Positions 8,985-18,846 of a stretch of 64,000 bases of DNA are shown here, one piece after another (the first letter of the stretch is position 1; every line of letters starts with the position of its first letter). Made by a program: the position numbers and the translations under genes. The stretch comes from Virgibacillus_P tibetensis (GTDB lineage Bacteria; Bacillota; Bacilli; Bacillales; Amphibacillaceae): contig NZ_JARZFX010000006.1 of the NCBI RefSeq assembly GCF_036026595.1, positions 124,001 through 188,000 on the forward strand, in the 5' to 3' direction. The notes under the pieces were generated by a model, which worked only from the letters and a program-made list of their open reading frames with translations, searched no databases and had not been told where the DNA came from.

Positions 8985-9025
8985 TTTTAATTTCATTATT
9001 TGTATGGTAAAATTGAAAGAAAATT
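8985..9025 (+). promoter_or_regulatory. Candidate dpp promoter and CodY-like box
   Basis: TAAAAT at 9008-9013 could be a -10 element with a weak -35 (TTTTAA) 17 bases upstream. AATTGAAAGAAAATT at 9011-9025 matches the CodY consensus (AATTTTCWGAAAATT) at 12 of 15 positions and overlaps the presumed start. In B. subtilis the dpp operon is repressed by CodY, so this is a reasonable inference. Confidence 0.45.
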
Positions 9026-9061
9026 ACTAACACATAAAAAACGGCAAAAGGAGCAACCATC

Positions 9062-9886
9062 ATGAAACTTTATATCTCGGTTGATATGGAAGGAATCACA
9101 GGATTAGCAGATTATAGTTTTGTAGATTCCAGTATGCATAATTATGAACGAGGCCGTACAATTATGACAGAAGAAACGAACTATGTCGTTGATGCAGCAT
9201 ATAAAGCGGGATGTAATGACATTCTGGTAAATGACAGTCATTCGAAAATGAATAATATACTAGTAGATCAGCTGCATTCTGAAGCCAAATTAATTACAGG
9301 TGACGTGAAATCGCTTTCAATGGTAGAGGGACTGGATGATACATATAACGGTGCAATGTTTATTGGATACCATGCACGTGCAGGGCAATTTGGAGTTATG
9401 TCACATGCGATGATTCATGGAGTTAGAAACTTTTACATAAATGATCATGTAATTGGAGAAATGGGATTTAATGCCTACGTCGCTGGTCACTATGGAGTAC
9501 CTATACTACTCGTTGCAGGCGATGATCAAGCTGCAAAAGAGGCAGAGGAACTTATACCGAATGTAACGACTGCAGCCGTAAAAGAAACTATATCACGATC
9601 CGCTGTTAAGAGTTTAACACCGAAAAAGGCTGGACAATTATTAACAGAAAAAGTACAGGAAGCATTAAGAAATAAAGAAAATGTCAAGCCACTTTTACCA
9701 CCGGAAAACCCAGTCTTGCGCATAGAATTTACGAATTACGGTCAAGCAGAGTGGGCTAATTTAATGCCTGGTACAGAAATCGAACAGGGGACTACAATTG
9801 TAAAATTCCATGCAAAAGATATCGTCGAAGCCTACAAAGCCATGCTTGTAATGACTGAACTTGCCATGCGAACGACTTTCTCCTAG
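9062..9886 (+). CDS. dppA: D-aminopeptidase DppA (M55 family)
   Basis: Zinc enzyme releasing N-terminal D-amino acids such as D-Ala from short peptides; known forms are cytoplasmic decamers. The metal-binding start SVDMEGITG (Asp8, Glu10) and the NDSHSKMNN and MFIGYHARAG blocks are present. Length is 274 residues, as in B. subtilis DppA. It is the first gene of the dipeptide operon and follows GGAGCA ribosome site at 9050. Confidence 0.95.
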   Translation: MKLYISVDMEGITGLADYSFVDSSMHNYERGRTIMTEETNYVVDAAYKAGCNDILVNDSHSKMNNILVDQLHSEAKLITGDVKSLSMVEGLDDTYNGAMFIGYHARAGQFGVMSHAMIHGVRNFYINDHVIGEMGFNAYVAGHYGVPILLVAGDDQAAKEAEELIPNVTTAAVKETISRSAVKSLTPKKAGQLLTEKVQEALRNKENVKPLLPPENPVLRIEFTNYGQAEWANLMPGTEIEQGTTIVKFHAKDIVEAYKAMLVMTELAMRTTFS

Positions 9887-10019
9887 CAGAAGATATACAT
9901 AAACAATCTCTAAAATCCCCTGGACGGTTTTAGAAAAAGAAGAGCTAATATTCTAACAAAAAACATAAGTGAATCATAGAAAGAGATGTCCAACAAAAGT
10001 TTTATGGAGGTGGAAATGA

Positions 10020-10952
10020 ATGCTGCAATACATAGGTAAACGATTACTTATTATGCTGGTAACCTTGTGGATCATTGTTACACTAACCTTCGTACTGATG
10101 GTCAGTATCCCAGGTTCTCCATTCAATAGTGAGAGGGCTTCAAATGAAATTGTCCAGGCGAACCTGGAAAAACATTATAATCTGGATGAACCTTATTACA
10201 TACAATATTTACTTTATATCAAGTCAATTGCTACATTCGATTTTGGGCCATCGTATACGCAACCTAACCAAAGCGTAAATGATTTATTGGAAAGGGGATT
10301 TCCTATTTCATTCGAGTTAGGAATAATTACGATTATTGTAGCAGTCATTTCTGGAATTATTTTAGGTATTATAGCTGCACTCAGACATAATGGTGTCATT
10401 GATTACATAGCAATGGCTTTGGCCGTATTGGGTATTTCCATACCAAACTTTATTTTAGCAACCTTGTTAATCCAGCAATTAGCTGTTAAAGCTGGCCTCC
10501 TACCTGTTGCTACATGGTCAAGTCCAGCACATATGATTCTTCCCGTTCTGGCGCTGGCCACAGGGCCGATGGCAATTATAGCAAGACTAACACGATCTAC
10601 TATGCTTGAGGTTTTAACGCAGGATTATATTAAAATGGCACGTGCCAAGGGATTATCCCCATGGAAAATTACGTTCAAGCATGCGCTTCGTAACGCATTA
10701 ATGCCAGTAGTAACAATTATGGGAACACTTCTTGCAGGGATTTTGACAGGAACATTTGTTATTGAACAGATTTTTGCGATTCCGGGAATGGGTAAGTATT
10801 TTGTCGAAAGTATTAATCAGCGGGATTACCCGGTAATTATGGGAACCACAGTTTTCTACAGTGCATTTCTGATTTTTATGCTTTTCCTGGTAGATGTAGC
10901 ATACGGCATACTTGATCCTCGAATTAAAGTGCATAAAAAGGGAGGGGAATAA
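10020..10952 (+). CDS. dppB: Dipeptide ABC transporter permease DppB
   Basis: Membrane subunit of a peptide importer. The protein begins MLQYIGKRLLIMLVTLWIIVTLTFVLM, has about six membrane segments and carries the binding-protein-dependent permease EAA loop (DYIKMARAKGLSPWKITFKHALRNA). Length 310. A gap of 133 bases separates it from dppA; GGAGGTGG precedes the ATG. The stop is one base before the dppC start. Confidence 0.95.
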   Translation: MLQYIGKRLLIMLVTLWIIVTLTFVLMVSIPGSPFNSERASNEIVQANLEKHYNLDEPYYIQYLLYIKSIATFDFGPSYTQPNQSVNDLLERGFPISFELGIITIIVAVISGIILGIIAALRHNGVIDYIAMALAVLGISIPNFILATLLIQQLAVKAGLLPVATWSSPAHMILPVLALATGPMAIIARLTRSTMLEVLTQDYIKMARAKGLSPWKITFKHALRNALMPVVTIMGTLLAGILTGTFVIEQIFAIPGMGKYFVESINQRDYPVIMGTTVFYSAFLIFMLFLVDVAYGILDPRIKVHKKGGE

Positions 10953-10953
10953 T

Positions 10954-11910
10954 ATGAAAACAACAAATGAGCTTAACTCAACCCATTCTCCTTCTGAAAT
11001 CCCAAATGAGTGGTTTAATTGGAAGGAAGAAGATAAAGGCGCTGCTGAAGTGGTTTCCAGGCCCTCCTTATCTTATTGGAATGATGCATGGAAACGGCTG
11101 ACCAAAAACAAGCTTGCAATGATGGGCTTGATATTCTTAGTACTACTTGCCGCCATGGCCATTTTTGGACCCATTTTATCCCCTTATGAAGTAAACAGGC
11201 AGGATTTGCCGAATCAGTACCAATCGCCATCTGCTGCGCATTGGTTTGGAACTGATGCCGCTGGACGCGATGTATTTACAAGAACCTGGTATGGTGCACG
11301 AATCTCCTTATTTGTCGGACTGATGGCAGCCTTAATTGATGTTTCCATTGGTATCATATACGGAGGGATATCCGGTTATAGAGGTGGCCGTACAGATAAC
11401 ATTATGATGCGTATTATTGAAATATTATATGGTCTGCCGTACTTGTTAGTAGTTATCTTATTACTTGTTGTTCTGGGACCCAGCTTAACAACCATTATTA
11501 TCGCACTCACAGTTACAGGATGGGTCGGCATGGCCCGAATTGTGCGGGGACAGGTGCTGCAAATAAAGAACTATGAATTTGTCCTCGCCTCTAAATCATT
11601 TGGAACGAAATCATCACGGATTATAAGGAAAAATCTATTGCCCAATTCAATGGGTCCGATCATTGTACAAATGACACTTACTGTTCCATCTGCTATTTTT
11701 GCAGAAGCTTTCCTAAGCTTTATCGGTTTAGGAATTCAAGCACCATATGCAAGCTGGGGTGTCATGGCCAATGATTCGTTAGGTGCGATTCTATCAGGGA
11801 ATTGGTGGACACTGTTTTTCCCGGCATTCTTTATATCCTTTACAATGTTTGCTTTTAACGTATTAGGTGACGGACTTCAGGACGCACTAGATCCGAAGTT
11901 GAGAAAGTAG
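10954..11910 (+). CDS. dppC: Dipeptide ABC transporter permease DppC
   Basis: Second permease of the peptide importer. An N-terminal cytoplasmic stretch leads to the OppC-type segment near KLAMMGLIFLVLLAAMAIFG; the FGTDAAGRDVFTRTWYGAR motif and the EAA loop (YEFVLASKSFGTKSSRIIRKN) are typical. I use the ATG at 10954, behind GGAGGGG, giving 318 residues; the open frame extends upstream into dppB. Confidence 0.95.
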   Translation: MKTTNELNSTHSPSEIPNEWFNWKEEDKGAAEVVSRPSLSYWNDAWKRLTKNKLAMMGLIFLVLLAAMAIFGPILSPYEVNRQDLPNQYQSPSAAHWFGTDAAGRDVFTRTWYGARISLFVGLMAALIDVSIGIIYGGISGYRGGRTDNIMMRIIEILYGLPYLLVVILLLVVLGPSLTTIIIALTVTGWVGMARIVRGQVLQIKNYEFVLASKSFGTKSSRIIRKNLLPNSMGPIIVQMTLTVPSAIFAEAFLSFIGLGIQAPYASWGVMANDSLGAILSGNWWTLFFPAFFISFTMFAFNVLGDGLQDALDPKLRK

Positions 11911-11918
11911 GTGAAACC

Positions 11919-12923
11919 ATGGAAAAGATTCTGGAAGTAAAAGATCTGCACGTAACCTTCACAACCTATGGAGGCACGGTAAAAGCAGTACGTGGTGTTG
12001 ATTTTTATTTAAATAAAGGGGAGACACTGGCCATTGTTGGTGAATCCGGATGTGGCAAAAGTGTTACCTCGAATGCAATTATGCGATTAATTCCTAATCC
12101 ACCCGGCAGGATTTCCAATGGGGAGATACTTTTCAAAGGAAAAGACTTAACGAGGGTTTCCGAAAAGAAGATGCGCTCCATTCGTGGTGTGGATATTTCA
12201 ATGATTTTTCAAGACCCAATGACTGCATTAAATCCTACCTTGACGATAGGCACACAGCTAATGGAAGGACTCCGCCAGCATAAAGATGTAACGGGTTCAC
12301 AAGCAAAAGAGAAGGCTTTGGAAATGATGGATTTGGTAGGAATTCCTAATCCGGAAGAGCGACTGAAACAGTACCCTCACCAATTTAGTGGTGGTATGCG
12401 CCAGCGGATTGTTATTGCGATTGCGTTAATTTGTGAGCCGGAACTATTAATTGCTGATGAACCGACCACAGCACTGGATGTTACGATTCAGGCGCAGATT
12501 CTTGAGCTTTTTGAAAAAATTCAGAATCAGATGGGCGTTTCCATTATATTGATTACCCATGATTTAGGAGTTGTGGCGAAAATCGCCGATAGAATTGCTG
12601 TTATGTATGCAGGTAAAATTATTGAAGTGGGAACAAAGCGGGAAATTTTCTATGATCCACAGCACCCGTATACACAGGGATTACTGAATTCCGTCCCACG
12701 ACTGGATTTGCAAGGGGAGAAATTGACCCCAATAGAAGGCACACCACCTGATTTATTCTCACCTCCAGAAGGATGTCCATTTACTGCCAGATGTCCATTC
12801 GCAATGGAAGTGTGTAATAAAGTTTATCCCAATTCATCCCAGCTTACTGATTCACACAAAGTCGATTGCTGGCTGCAGGATGAACGGGCTAAACAGCTTT
12901 TGGCTGCTACAGCCGCAAAATAA
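11919..12923 (+). CDS. dppD: Dipeptide ABC transporter ATPase DppD
   Basis: One of two ATPases powering the importer. Walker A is GESGCGKS, the signature is FSGGMRQR, Walker B is LLIADEPTTALD, and the C-terminal oligopeptide/dipeptide domain carries the cysteine pattern C-x5-C-x6-C (GCPFTARCPFAMEVC), which may bind an iron-sulfur cluster in this family. 334 residues. Spacing of eight bases from dppC. Confidence 0.95.
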   Translation: MEKILEVKDLHVTFTTYGGTVKAVRGVDFYLNKGETLAIVGESGCGKSVTSNAIMRLIPNPPGRISNGEILFKGKDLTRVSEKKMRSIRGVDISMIFQDPMTALNPTLTIGTQLMEGLRQHKDVTGSQAKEKALEMMDLVGIPNPEERLKQYPHQFSGGMRQRIVIAIALICEPELLIADEPTTALDVTIQAQILELFEKIQNQMGVSIILITHDLGVVAKIADRIAVMYAGKIIEVGTKREIFYDPQHPYTQGLLNSVPRLDLQGEKLTPIEGTPPDLFSPPEGCPFTARCPFAMEVCNKVYPNSSQLTDSHKVDCWLQDERAKQLLAATAAK

Positions 12924-12942
12924 ACGTTAGGGGGAAAAAAGG

Positions 12943-14601
12943 ATGAAAAAGTTTTTATTATTACTACTCGCAGCGTTAACAATTGCTGTTCTTGCAGCTT
13001 GTACAGCTGGCGAGGACGCTGGACAAGAGCCTGCTGATGACCCGGAAACGGAAGAAACGGATGAGGATTCAGAAGGTACAGAAACAGCTGATGGAGAAAA
13101 GGTACTCAAGTTGAATAACTCTGAAGAACCTACATCGTTTGACCCATCTATCGGTTTTGATAGTGTTTCATGGGATCCATTAAACAACTTAATGGAAGGT
13201 CTAACTCGCTTGGATGAAGATCATGTTGCCAAAGAAGGCGCAGCAGAGTCATGGGATGTTTCAGATGATGGGTTGACTTACACGTTCCATATCCGAGAAG
13301 ATGCGAACTGGTCAAATGGAGACCCATTAGTAGCAGAAGACTTCGTCTATGCGTGGAAGCATATGCTTGATCCAGAGACAGCATCTCCAGCAGCATTCCT
13401 TGCTTACACGGTAGAAGGTGGAGAAGCATACAACAGTGGGGAAGGTTCAGTAGATGATGTGAACGTAACTGCAGTTGATGAGAAAACATTGGAAGTTGTA
13501 TTGGAAGCACCAACGGGATACTTCCTGGATCTGTTAACGAATCCAGCATTCTTCCCGATAAACCATCAGGTAGCCCAGGAAAACCCTGATTGGCATACAG
13601 AAGCAGACTCATTTGTAGCAAATGGCCCATTCATGCTTGAGTCATGGGATCATGACAGTGAAATGGTATTTGCCAGAAATGAAGAGTACTGGGATGCAGG
13701 ATCTGTAAATTTAGATAAGATCCACTGGGCAATGGTTAATGACAGCAATACCTCGTATCAAATGTTTCAAAGTGGAGACCTTGATACATCAGCAATCCCA
13801 CCAGAGTTATCTGATGAGTTGATTGACGGTGATAATGTCTTTATTGGTGATCGTGGCGGATTGGAATTCTTCCGTTTTAATGTTACAGAGGAACCTTTCC
13901 AGAATAAGAAGATCAGACAGGCGTTTTCTTACGCAATAAACAGAGATGATATTGCTGAATATGTTGTAAAAAATGGGGTAGAACCAGCATATGGCTACAT
14001 TAACCCAGGATTTACAGGACCTACAGGTGACGATTTCCGTGAAGCAAATGGAGAGCTAGTAGGATTTGATCCGGAAAAAGCTCAGAGCTTGCTTGAAGAA
14101 GGTATGGAAGAAGAAGGATACGATGAATTACCATCTATCGCCTTATCGTACAATACAAGTGACTTGAATAAATCAGTAGCTGAAACACTGCAGGATATGT
14201 TCACAGAGCACCTTGGTGTGGAAGTATCGCTTGAAAATCAGGAATGGAATGTGTTTGCAGAAGCCCAGCAGAATTTAGAGCTTCAATTATCCCGTAGTTC
14301 ATTTATTAATGACTACAATGACCCAGTTAACTTCCTGGAAAGCTTTATCACAGATTCATACATGAACCGTACTGGCTTTTCCAGTGAGGAATATGATGAG
14401 TTGATTGCTAATGGGAAATCGGAAGTCGACGAAGAAAAGCGTTGGGAGTATTTATATGAAGCAGAGCAAATGCTTGCTGATGAAATGGTAGCAACACCTA
14501 TCCGTTACTATAATAACGTTGTGTTGCATGCAGATGGTGTGACTGGAATTTTACGTCATCCAGTTGGTTATTTTGACTTGAAATATGCAGATAAAAACTA
14601 A
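12943..14601 (+). CDS. dppE: Peptide-binding lipoprotein DppE/OppA type
   Basis: Extracellular substrate-binding protein of the importer. A lipoprotein signal peptide ends in the lipobox LAAC (Cys21), followed by a strongly acidic linker and a family-5 solute-binding domain (EPTSFDPSIGFD, VAEDFVYAWKHMLDP, RQAFSYAINRDDI). 552 residues is normal. The acidic linker is in keeping with a salt-tolerant organism, an inference only. GGGGGAAAAAA precedes the start. Confidence 0.95.
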   Translation: MKKFLLLLLAALTIAVLAACTAGEDAGQEPADDPETEETDEDSEGTETADGEKVLKLNNSEEPTSFDPSIGFDSVSWDPLNNLMEGLTRLDEDHVAKEGAAESWDVSDDGLTYTFHIREDANWSNGDPLVAEDFVYAWKHMLDPETASPAAFLAYTVEGGEAYNSGEGSVDDVNVTAVDEKTLEVVLEAPTGYFLDLLTNPAFFPINHQVAQENPDWHTEADSFVANGPFMLESWDHDSEMVFARNEEYWDAGSVNLDKIHWAMVNDSNTSYQMFQSGDLDTSAIPPELSDELIDGDNVFIGDRGGLEFFRFNVTEEPFQNKKIRQAFSYAINRDDIAEYVVKNGVEPAYGYINPGFTGPTGDDFREANGELVGFDPEKAQSLLEEGMEEEGYDELPSIALSYNTSDLNKSVAETLQDMFTEHLGVEVSLENQEWNVFAEAQQNLELQLSRSSFINDYNDPVNFLESFITDSYMNRTGFSSEEYDELIANGKSEVDEEKRWEYLYEAEQMLADEMVATPIRYYNNVVLHADGVTGILRHPVGYFDLKYADKN

Positions 14602-14625
14602 GATTAAAAAGTAAAAAAATTACTA

Positions 14626-14668
14626 GGGGAATGGCTCATCTGCGAAAGTATATGAGCCGCTCCTTTTT
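14626..14668 (+). terminator. Partial terminator between dppE and ykfA
   Basis: GGGAATGGCTCAT pairs with ATGAGCCGCTCC and is followed by TTTTT. Being inside the operon, it probably reduces rather than ends transcription into the ykf genes, giving more binding protein than enzymes. Confidence 0.7.
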
Positions 14669-14722
14669 CCATACATAACAATAAACGAACACGATGGCTC
14701 AATAGAATGAGGAGGGATGTTC

Positions 14723-15640
14723 ATGTTACGCCCTGCACGTTTAAGCAAAGGCGACACTATTGGTGTAACAGCCCCAGCCGGTCCACCAGATCAGAACAAA
14801 TTAAAGCATGCCATTCCTTTTTTTGAAAAAATGGGACTCCATGTAAAACTGGGAAAGCATATCGAAAAGACTCATGGTTATTTAGCAGGTACGGATAAAG
14901 AACGGTTGGAAGATTTACATGATATGATTGGCGACCCAGCGATAAAAGCAATTATTTTTGCCCGTGGTGGCTATGGAACAGGGAGACTTGCGCCAAATCT
15001 GGATTATGAGTTGATTAAAAAAAACCCGAAAATTATTTGGGGATACAGTGACATTACATATTTACATACTGCTATCCGCCAAGCTACCGGTCTGGTTACA
15101 TTTCATGGTCCAATGCTTGCTTCGGATATCGGCAAAGAAGATTTTGACGAGCTTTCTGCAGAAATGTTTCAACAGCTTTTTGAACCGAAAACATATGACT
15201 ACACCGAGAAGATTTCCCCATTAAAAGTGATTGCTCCGGGTACTGCAAAGGGAGAGCTGGTTGGCGGCAACCTCTCGTTACTTGTAAGTTCACTCGGAAC
15301 GCCTTACGAAATTGATACGAAAGGTAAACTGCTAATTATTGAAGATATTTTCGAAGAGCCTTACCGGATCGATGGAATGTTAAATCAATTAAAACTGGCT
15401 GGAAAACTGACGGATGCTGCAGGAATTATTGTTGGCGATTTCGCTGACGCGGAACCAACCGTAGATTCGAGCCTGACACTGGATCAGGTGTTTCAGGATT
15501 ATCTGGCTGAACTGCCGGGACCAGTGCTCGCCGGATTTAAAATTGGTCACTGTATGCCACACTTCGCTGTGCCTTTAGGAGCCAAAGCAAAACTGTCAAC
15601 AAAAGAAAAATTAATGACTATTGAAGCAGGCATTTATTAA
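14723..15640 (+). CDS. ykfA: LD-carboxypeptidase (S66 family, YkfA)
   Basis: Serine peptidase cleaving the L,D bond of murein peptides, releasing the terminal D-Ala from tetrapeptides. The nucleophile is expected in the GYSDIT motif (Ser109 from this start); FARGGYGTGR precedes it, and the acid and histidine partners are expected at IIEDIFEEP and GHCMPH. GGAGGG is six bases from the ATG at 14723; an ATG at 14717 is too close. 305 residues. No signal peptide, so it works in the cytoplasm on imported peptides. Confidence 0.92.
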   Translation: MLRPARLSKGDTIGVTAPAGPPDQNKLKHAIPFFEKMGLHVKLGKHIEKTHGYLAGTDKERLEDLHDMIGDPAIKAIIFARGGYGTGRLAPNLDYELIKKNPKIIWGYSDITYLHTAIRQATGLVTFHGPMLASDIGKEDFDELSAEMFQQLFEPKTYDYTEKISPLKVIAPGTAKGELVGGNLSLLVSSLGTPYEIDTKGKLLIIEDIFEEPYRIDGMLNQLKLAGKLTDAAGIIVGDFADAEPTVDSSLTLDQVFQDYLAELPGPVLAGFKIGHCMPHFAVPLGAKAKLSTKEKLMTIEAGIY

Positions 15641-15658
15641 CGTGATGGAGGTAAGACG

Positions 15659-16756
15659 ATGACTATACAAAACATCGAAACATTTCGAACAGCAATTCCA
15701 TTACACACCCCTTTTAAAACAGCACTTAGAACAGTCATGACAGCAGAATCCATTATAGTAAAAGTCACCTGTGAAAGTGGCATAATTGGTTGGGGGGAAG
15801 CACCACCAACCCATGTGATCACAGGAGACAGTCTTGAAAGTATCGACTATGTGATTAAGGGAATTTTCAAACCGCTCCTGATCGGAGAATCGCTTTTATA
15901 TCGTGAGCGTGTGTTTGAAAAAATCCATCGCAGTGTGGTAGGCAATACGAGTGCAAAGGCAGCTATTGATATGGCGCTGTATGACTGTATATCACAGCAG
16001 GCTAACATGCCACTTACAAATTTCCTCGGAGGCTATACGAACTCCATTGAAACAGATTATACAGTAAGTGTAAACAGTCCGGAAGAGATGGCAAGCGATG
16101 CGCAAAAGTATATAGATGATGGATTTACTGTATTAAAGGTAAAGGTCGGAAAAGATCTGATTGAGACAGATATTCAGCGGATCAAAGCAATCCGCAATCA
16201 AATTGGCGCAGACACATTGATCCGTCTCGATGCCAACCAAGGCTGGAAAGCAAAGGAAGCGGTGCAGGCGATTCGCAAAATGGAAGAGCTTGGCTTAACT
16301 ATTGAGTTAATTGAACAACCAGTGAGGGCCGATGATATCGAAGGCCTGAAATATGTAACGGCAAATACCGATACACCGATCATGGCTGATGAAAGTGTGT
16401 TTTCCCCGCAGGATGCAAAGCGGGTGCTGGAATGTGGTGCGGCGGACTTAATTAATATAAAATTAATGAAATCCGGCGGTATTCACCAAGCACTTAAGAT
16501 TGCTGAGCTGGCAGCCAGTTATGGCGTAGAATGCATGGTTGGAAGTATGATAGAAACCAAAATCGGCATTACAGCCGCAGCCCACTTTGCAGCAAGCCAG
16601 CCAAATGTCACAAGATATGACTTCGACGCACCATTAATGCTGTCAGGTGATTTAATCGAGGGTGGCGGAATTCAGTATAAAGGTAGAAAGATAGAAATAG
16701 GCAGCAGATTGGGAATGGGGATTACAGGAATAGATTCGACATATATTGTGGACTAA
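15659..16756 (+). CDS. ykfB: L-Ala-D/L-Glu epimerase (enolase superfamily, YkfB)
   Basis: Converts L-Ala-D-Glu from murein into L-Ala-L-Glu, which ordinary peptidases can split. The muconate-lactonizing fold shows the KVKVGK catalytic lysines, metal ligands in LIRLDANQGW, IELIEQPV and IMADESVF, and the second lysine in INIKLMKSGG. 365 residues. GGAGGT precedes the ATG. Confidence 0.94.
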   Translation: MTIQNIETFRTAIPLHTPFKTALRTVMTAESIIVKVTCESGIIGWGEAPPTHVITGDSLESIDYVIKGIFKPLLIGESLLYRERVFEKIHRSVVGNTSAKAAIDMALYDCISQQANMPLTNFLGGYTNSIETDYTVSVNSPEEMASDAQKYIDDGFTVLKVKVGKDLIETDIQRIKAIRNQIGADTLIRLDANQGWKAKEAVQAIRKMEELGLTIELIEQPVRADDIEGLKYVTANTDTPIMADESVFSPQDAKRVLECGAADLINIKLMKSGGIHQALKIAELAASYGVECMVGSMIETKIGITAAAHFAASQPNVTRYDFDAPLMLSGDLIEGGGIQYKGRKIEIGSRLGMGITGIDSTYIVD

Positions 16757-16883
16757 GCGTGAACGGGCGGGGAGTTAGGGGCTGAAACGGAAGGTGCACG
16801 CCGCCAAATCGACCGACCGCCTCACCAAACTTGGCTGCCAAACAACAGGGACAAAACATAATCACGAAAGGAGCACACCGAAA

Positions 16884-17837
16884 ATGACGAATCAGACAGT
16901 TGATATTTTCCCAGAGCAGATGTGGGTGACTGCCGTTCAAGTAGCAACCATTTGGACATCAAAAGAGTCTGCGAGGGAGATTGATTTACCGGGAACAGAA
17001 AACCCCAGCAATATAGATAAATGGCTAGATGAATTAACCTACGAAACCAGCCTGGCACTATGCAATGAAAACCGGGTGCAATCCCAACTGGTTTACGGAG
17101 AACCTGTTCTCGTAACGGAGATAATAGATAATTGGGCACATGTAGTTGTACCTTCCCAGCCGTCAAAGAAAGATGAACGTGGTTACCCGGGATGGGTACC
17201 GTTAGGGCAATTAACACAAGTGACTAAGGCAGACTGGAAAGGTCCGACGACAGCAACGGTTATACAGGATAAAGCCTGGTTGGAAGCAGAGAACGGTGAA
17301 AAACAAGTGAAGCTCAGCTACATGACTTTTTTGCCGGTAGCTGAGGTACATGCAGATCGTGTGGAAGTAAAAACGCCCCATGGCAGAAGTTACTTGCCGC
17401 AAGAGGCCGTTCTGTTATTTCCAACGGATACAGGAATCGATAAAGGTACCGGAGAGGATATAGTAAAAGCAGGAGAACCATACACAGGCCTGGATTACTT
17501 CTGGGGCGGGATGACGTCATTTGGCTTTGACTGTTCAGGGCTGGCGTATGCTGCACATAAGGCCAATGGCTATCAGATTCCCCGCGATGCAGGTGACCAG
17601 GCGGATGCGGGTGTGGAAGTGCCCTTTGATCAGCTCTTACCGGGAGATCTTGTGTTCTTTGCTTATGAAGAAGGAAAGGGAAAGCTCCATCATGTTGGGA
17701 TTTATTATGGTGATGGGAAAATGCTCCATTCGCCACAGACAGGAAAAGGAATAGAGATTGTCAGCTTAGAAGGTACGATCTATGAAAAAGAGCTCTGTGC
17801 CGCTAGACGTTATTGGAACAGAGCAGGGGAGAAATAA
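16884..17837 (+). CDS. ykfC: Gamma-D-glutamyl-L-diamino acid endopeptidase (NlpC/P60, YkfC)
   Basis: Cysteine peptidase cleaving between D-Glu and the diamino acid in murein peptides. SH3-like N-terminal domains (GYPGWVPLGQL) precede an NlpC/P60 domain with the catalytic Cys217 in FDCSGLAYA and His in HHVGIYYG. No signal peptide, as expected for intracellular murein recycling. AAAGGAG precedes the ATG at 16884 (317 residues); the longer open frame from 16794 lacks homology. It is one base from ykfD. Confidence 0.93.
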   Translation: MTNQTVDIFPEQMWVTAVQVATIWTSKESAREIDLPGTENPSNIDKWLDELTYETSLALCNENRVQSQLVYGEPVLVTEIIDNWAHVVVPSQPSKKDERGYPGWVPLGQLTQVTKADWKGPTTATVIQDKAWLEAENGEKQVKLSYMTFLPVAEVHADRVEVKTPHGRSYLPQEAVLLFPTDTGIDKGTGEDIVKAGEPYTGLDYFWGGMTSFGFDCSGLAYAAHKANGYQIPRDAGDQADAGVEVPFDQLLPGDLVFFAYEEGKGKLHHVGIYYGDGKMLHSPQTGKGIEIVSLEGTIYEKELCAARRYWNRAGEK

Positions 17838-17838
17838 T

Positions 17839-18846
17839 ATGGATGAAAAAATATTGCAAATACGTAACCTGAAAAAGCATTTTGTAGTAGGAAAAGGCCA
17901 GGTTTTACAAGCTGTTAATGATGTAAGCTTTCATGTGAATAAAGGAGAAACATTTGGACTGGTAGGAGAATCCGGCTGCGGTAAATCGACAATAGGACGT
18001 ACGATCCTCGGGCTTTATGATAAAACGGATGGGGATGTTATTTACGATGGGAGAAATGTGCATGAGTTAACTGAGAAGGAAAAGTTTTCATACTATCGCA
18101 ACATGCAAATGATTTTTCAGGACCCATATGCATCTCTAAATCCACGTTCAACAGTAAAAGAGGTCATCTCTGAACCAATGGAAGTCCACGGGTTATATAA
18201 GGATAAGCGACAGCAGCTTAACCGAGTCTACCAGCTGCTGGAGGAAGTTGGTCTGAACCGTGATCACGCAAATCGCTATCCTCATGAATTCAGTGGTGGG
18301 CAACGTCAGCGTATCGGCATCGCCCGAGCATTGGCATTAGATCCGGATTTCATCATTGCCGATGAACCAATTTCCGCCTTGGATGTATCTGTTCAGGCAC
18401 AGGTAGTAAATCTATTAAAAGAAATACAACAGGAAAAGGGACTTACCTTCCTGTTCATAGCACATGATCTGTCAATGGTTAAGCAGATTTCAGATCGAAT
18501 CGGTGTTATGTATTTAGGGAACATGATGGAGCTTACAGAAAGTGCTCAGCTGTACGAAAAACCATTGCACCCCTATACCCAAGCATTACTATCTGCCATT
18601 CCCATTCCCGATCCGGATATTGAGGAAAGCAGGGAACGCATTATTTTAGAAGGGGATCTGCCAAGCCCTATTAATCCGCCAAGCGGCTGTGTTTTCCGTA
18701 CCAGGTGTCCGATGGCGATGGAGGTCTGCTCCTTGAAAAACCCAACATGGCAGGAAGTAGAGCAAGATCATTATGTTGCCTGCCATTTATATGATGAGAA
18801 TCTGGAAGATACAGAGAAAGCTAGAAACTTAGCTGGTGTGAAATAA
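17839..18846 (+). CDS. ykfD: Dipeptide ABC transporter ATPase (DppF/YkfD)
   Basis: Second ATPase of the importer, pairing with DppD. Walker A GESGCGKS, signature FSGGQRQR, Walker B FIIADEPISALD, and the same C-terminal cysteine motif (GCVFRTRCPMAMEVC). The ATG at 17839 follows CAGGGGAG and begins the homologous part (MDEKILQIRNLKKHF); 335 residues. It is the last gene of the operon, where B. subtilis also has ykfD. Confidence 0.94.
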   Translation: MDEKILQIRNLKKHFVVGKGQVLQAVNDVSFHVNKGETFGLVGESGCGKSTIGRTILGLYDKTDGDVIYDGRNVHELTEKEKFSYYRNMQMIFQDPYASLNPRSTVKEVISEPMEVHGLYKDKRQQLNRVYQLLEEVGLNRDHANRYPHEFSGGQRQRIGIARALALDPDFIIADEPISALDVSVQAQVVNLLKEIQQEKGLTFLFIAHDLSMVKQISDRIGVMYLGNMMELTESAQLYEKPLHPYTQALLSAIPIPDPDIEESRERIILEGDLPSPINPPSGCVFRTRCPMAMEVCSLKNPTWQEVEQDHYVACHLYDENLEDTEKARNLAGVK

